Assembly (NCBI GenBank): GCA_964575715.1
Contig: CAZNSG010000253.1
Coordinates: 1 to 8,208 of the forward strand
DNA from: PNAI01 sp964575715
GTDB taxonomy: Bacteria > Pseudomonadota > Alphaproteobacteria > Rhizobiales > Xanthobacteraceae
Direction of reading: 5' to 3'
DNA length: 8,208 nt
Below are positions 5,779 through 8,208 of this stretch, one piece after another. Position numbers and translations under genes: made by a program. The notes beneath the pieces are model-generated. The model did no database searches, was not told where the DNA came from, and was given only the letters and a program-made list of their open reading frames with translations. The stretch's first letter is position 1, and the number at the start of each line of letters is the position of its first letter.

Positions 5779-8207
5779 GGCGCAGCTCCCAGCCGGGTCA
5801 CCTTCACTTTCACAAGATCCGCGCTCGATCCGGTCGCATCGGTCAGGTCGAGCAGCATGGGCATCAGCGCATTCATGCTGGGCGCCTCGAAGTCCTTCGC
5901 ATACGGTGTTGCCCAATGGTCGAACTGCCCAATCATCAGCAGCGTGTCTGGACGGATGCCCTCGCACAGCATCGCTCGGCCCTTGGTGTGATTGAGCGGC
6001 GAACGCACCTCCACCACATCGCTATCGGCAATGCCAAGGCGTTCCGCGGCCGTACGATTCATGACGACGTTGCCGTGTCCGGCGACGTTATCCGCCATCT
6101 CCTTGATGAGCTGGATGCCGACGTTGCCACCCCACGAGTACTGCATGCTGCGCGCAGTGATCAGCCAAAACGGGAAGTCGGCGATTTGCACGTCAAAATG
6201 ACGGGCAAGCGCGCCTTCCCAGAGTCCGACAAGATCTCGCCATGGCGGCAGCGGCTCATATTCCGCAAGCTGCTTGTCCCACCAATTGATGCCGTGCTCG
6301 TGCAGCCGCCGTCCCAATTCCTTTCCGATTCGGAAGAGGCGCTCCTGATAGGGCTGCTCAAAGCGCAGCCCGGCGCTGATTAGTTTCGGGTAGAGATACC
6401 ACTGCAGGCGCGGGAAGGGCTTCACGCGAAATCCATGCTCGCGAAACCAGTCGAGCCCCTGCGACTCGGCGCCGTCGGTCAGCTCCGCGCTGGCTGCACG
6501 ACAGGTCGCATCCCAGATCGTTTCGACGTCATGGACCTTGCTAGCATCGAGTGAGAAATCGAAATTTTGACCCGATAGCTTCACGCCAGCCGCACCGCGA
6601 TTGATTGCGGCGTTATAGGCACCCAGCAGATTGGCGCGCTTGGCCAATTCGGTCGCGATCCAGGTGAAGTCCTTGGCTTCGCCTTGTGCGGGAACTGCAG
6701 GATCGCGCAGCGCGAAGCCCTGATAATCCCAGAATTGCTCGACGTACTTCGTGCCGCCGATGCGCAGCAGCTGCAATCCCTCAAGATCGGTGCAATCCGG
6801 CAGCAGCACGTCGGCCACGTGGTTGGTCTCGTCGTGCGTATAAGCGAAGCACACGGTGAAAGGGAATTTCGCCATCGCAGCACCGATGGCGTCGGTATCC
6901 CAGAACGAGATTGCCGGATTTGTGCGATATACGAACCATACGTCGGGTGGCGAAGCCGGCGGGAGCTTGTCGAAGGTCTCCTTCTGCATCATCCAGGCGA
7001 GATGCGTCGGACCAAGCGCCTGACTCCAGGCCGAATTAGCGACCAGCGGCACCAGCATGCGATGCGCGCTGCGCGCCTGGGGACGCGAAATCCAATCGTT
7101 CTTTCCGGTCGGGTTCATGGGATAGTCCATGAACCCATCGGGTCCGGGCGACACGCTCGACCAGCGATTGTCCGCTGGGCGGTTGAGCCGCACCGTCGTG
7201 CCAAGCGTTCCGCCCGGCACCTCGAGCGCGCCGACGAGGCAGGCGAGCAGCGTACGTGCCCAGCAACACTCGTAACCGCCCCAGCCGTTGTTGACTGTCT
7301 TGCCGAGCGAGATCGCCACCGGACGCAGCGGCAGTATCTCGCCCTCGATTTCGATTGTCGCGCCGATGCGGGCATGATCCAGGTATTCATTGGCAATGCG
7401 CCGAATGATTCCCGGATCGACATCGCATATCGGGCCAGCCCACTCAGGCGTATAGCTTCTTACATGCTCAATCAGATGCGCAAACGAAGGCGTTACCGGC
7501 GCAGCGCGGTGCGCCGTCAGTTCTTGATCCGCACCGATCTCAACACCATCGACGACGAACGTTCCTTCGAGTGCCGGATCAATCCCGACCGAATCGAACG
7601 GCACCGGTTGACCGGTGGCCGCGTCGACGACCAGGGGCTTACGCGTGTCGGGATCGCGCAGAAAATAGCCATTTGGCCCCACGAGATAAGGCGCCGAGGT
7701 GTGGTGCTTTAGGAATCGCAAGTCGAGCCGCTCACGCGCTTGCTCGTGCAACACCACGTGGATCATGGCGTAAAGAAATGCCGAGTCGGTCTTCGGCTTG
7801 ATCGGGATCCATTCCGCCGAGCAGGCCCCGGTAACGGAGAGATGCGGCTCGATCTGCACGCGCTTCATGCCGCGCTTGCGGGCATCGGCGTGGCGCTTGA
7901 CTCCGCAAACTCCACCAGAGGCTTCCACATTGGCTCCGAACGAGACGAGATATTCGCACAGCGGAGTGTCCGGCGAGACGGTAAAGGCGCGATGCCACAG
8001 TTCGCCGTAGAGATGCTCCGAGTGATAGCATTTGACGCCTTGTCCGCTGCCAAAACTCATGTCGACCGGACCCCACGCGGCGAGAAATGCCGGCAGTGTT
8101 CCCATATAGGCAGTCGGCGTGCCGCCGCCGCCGAAACTTGCCGCCACGCGCGGGTAACCGGATTCATCGAGCAGGCCGCGCGCTCGCGCGGCCTTAAGCT
8201 TACCCGC
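5775..8207 (-). CDS. padB: Molybdopterin oxidoreductase catalytic subunit, phenylacetyl-CoA:acceptor oxidoreductase (PadB) type, 5'-truncated
   Basis: The frame is open from the right edge (base 8207) to TGA 5777-5775: 810 residues. A GTG at 8147 is an internal codon, since coding clearly continues upstream (...DESGYPRVAASFG). The N-terminal [4Fe-4S] CxxC region of the DMSO-reductase family is off the window. Fragment landmarks: SGQGVKCYHSEHLYGELWH, with Cys60 the likely Mo ligand; VSFGANVEASGGVCG; IEPHLSVTGACSAEW; YRTNPAISFWDT and ADVLLPDCTDLEG in the bis-MGD binding core (about 423-475); and a C-terminal molybdopterin dinucleotide-binding domain at 679-810 starting PFWLITARSMQYSW. I recognise the GQGVKCYHSEHLYGELWHRAF style from PadB. 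That enzyme oxidises phenylacetyl-CoA to phenylglyoxylate with water and two quinones during anaerobic phenylacetate use. A downstream ferredoxin/anchor and a PaaK ligase agree. Related Mo enzymes (tetrathionate reductase, transhydroxylase, other aryl hydroxylases) are alternatives but fit the ligase context less well. Confidence 0.88.
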   Translation of the reverse strand, partial: AGKLKAARARGLLDESGYPRVAASFGGGGTPTAYMGTLPAFLAAWGPVDMSFGSGQGVKCYHSEHLYGELWHRAFTVSPDTPLCEYLVSFGANVEASGGVCGVKRHADARKRGMKRVQIEPHLSVTGACSAEWIPIKPKTDSAFLYAMIHVVLHEQARERLDLRFLKHHTSAPYLVGPNGYFLRDPDTRKPLVVDAATGQPVPFDSVGIDPALEGTFVVDGVEIGADQELTAHRAAPVTPSFAHLIEHVRSYTPEWAGPICDVDPGIIRRIANEYLDHARIGATIEIEGEILPLRPVAISLGKTVNNGWGGYECCWARTLLACLVGALEVPGGTLGTTVRLNRPADNRWSSVSPGPDGFMDYPMNPTGKNDWISRPQARSAHRMLVPLVANSAWSQALGPTHLAWMMQKETFDKLPPASPPDVWFVYRTNPAISFWDTDAIGAAMAKFPFTVCFAYTHDETNHVADVLLPDCTDLEGLQLLRIGGTKYVEQFWDYQGFALRDPAVPAQGEAKDFTWIATELAKRANLLGAYNAAINRGAAGVKLSGQNFDFSLDASKVHDVETIWDATCRAASAELTDGAESQGLDWFREHGFRVKPFPRLQWYLYPKLISAGLRFEQPYQERLFRIGKELGRRLHEHGINWWDKQLAEYEPLPPWRDLVGLWEGALARHFDVQIADFPFWLITARSMQYSWGGNVGIQLIKEMADNVAGHGNVVMNRTAAERLGIADSDVVEVRSPLNHTKGRAMLCEGIRPDTLLMIGQFDHWATPYAKDFEAPSMNALMPMLLDLTDATGSSADLVKVKVTRLGAAP
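5786..5790 (-). promoter_or_regulatory. Ribosome binding site of the ferredoxin-anchor fusion
   Basis: On the minus strand GGGAG lies seven bases before the ATG at 5778-5776, inside the 3' end of the catalytic-subunit gene. It supports the 530-aa start over the 63-residue longer reading. Confidence 0.6.
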
Positions 8208-8208
8208 G

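Noticed and set aside
5779..5967. Longer N-terminus for the ferredoxin-anchor fusion starting at 5967
   Set aside because: The extra 63 residues lie inside the Mo-subunit gene and have no ferredoxin character. The ATG at 5778 has GGGAG upstream, an ATGA overlap and the conserved ferredoxin N-terminus.
5688..6383. 231-codon open frame on the + strand across the Mo subunit/ferredoxin junction
   Set aside because: Low-complexity composition, no family motif, and antisense to two clear genes joined by an ATGA overlap.
6684..7712. 342-codon open frame on the + strand opposite the Mo catalytic subunit
   Set aside because: It is rich in Arg and His with no recognisable domain and lies entirely antisense to a well-conserved coding region; such frames arise from codon bias in GC-rich genes.
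8145..8147. GTG at 8147 as the true start of the Mo subunit
   Set aside because: The frame stays open to the window edge and reads a plausible continuing protein (ESGYPRVAASFG). The N-terminal iron-sulfur region of this family must still lie upstream.

Overview
The window holds two converging gene blocks for aromatic-acid metabolism. They lie on GC-rich DNA with tightly packed genes, as in a proteobacterium. I lean towards an alphaproteobacterium (Hyphomicrobiales-like) from the protein style, but nothing here fixes the taxon. Both outer genes run off the window. There are no tRNA or rRNA genes, IS elements or CRISPR arrays, and no stretch over 300 bases lacks a gene.

Left block (+ strand, 2-2749): two adjacent but divergent UbiD-family (prenylated-FMN dependent) (de)carboxylase genes. 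The first is cut at its 5' end by the window edge. The second is complete (549 aa) and has Asp where the first has the His expected at the metal/prFMN site. The 81-base gap between them holds a start-coupled 21-codon ORF and a good ribosome binding site for the second gene.

Right block (- strand, reading from 8207 down to 2790): a DMSO-reductase-family molybdenum catalytic subunit (5' end off the window), then a single protein fusing a four-cluster ferredoxin subunit to a DmsC/NrfD-like eight-helix membrane anchor, then a PaaK-type aryl-CoA ligase. The set matches the anaerobic phenylacetate pathway of Thauera and Aromatoleum. There PadJ/PaaK makes phenylacetyl-CoA, and PadBCD oxidises the alpha-carbon to phenylglyoxylate and passes four electrons to quinone. 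In this window the PadC and PadD equivalents are one polypeptide. The genes are linked by ATGA stop/start overlaps, including a 20-codon micro-ORF that exactly bridges the fusion gene and the ligase gene.

Working together (inference): the ligase activates an arylacetate or related aromatic acid, the Mo enzyme oxidises the CoA ester at the membrane on the cytoplasmic side, and the UbiD pair (de)carboxylates an aromatic intermediate of the same or a converging pathway. Phenylglyoxylate dehydrogenase (PadEFGHI), the prFMN synthase UbiX and benzoyl-CoA reductase are not in the window. The exact substrates of the UbiD pair and of the ligase therefore cannot be settled from the sequence.
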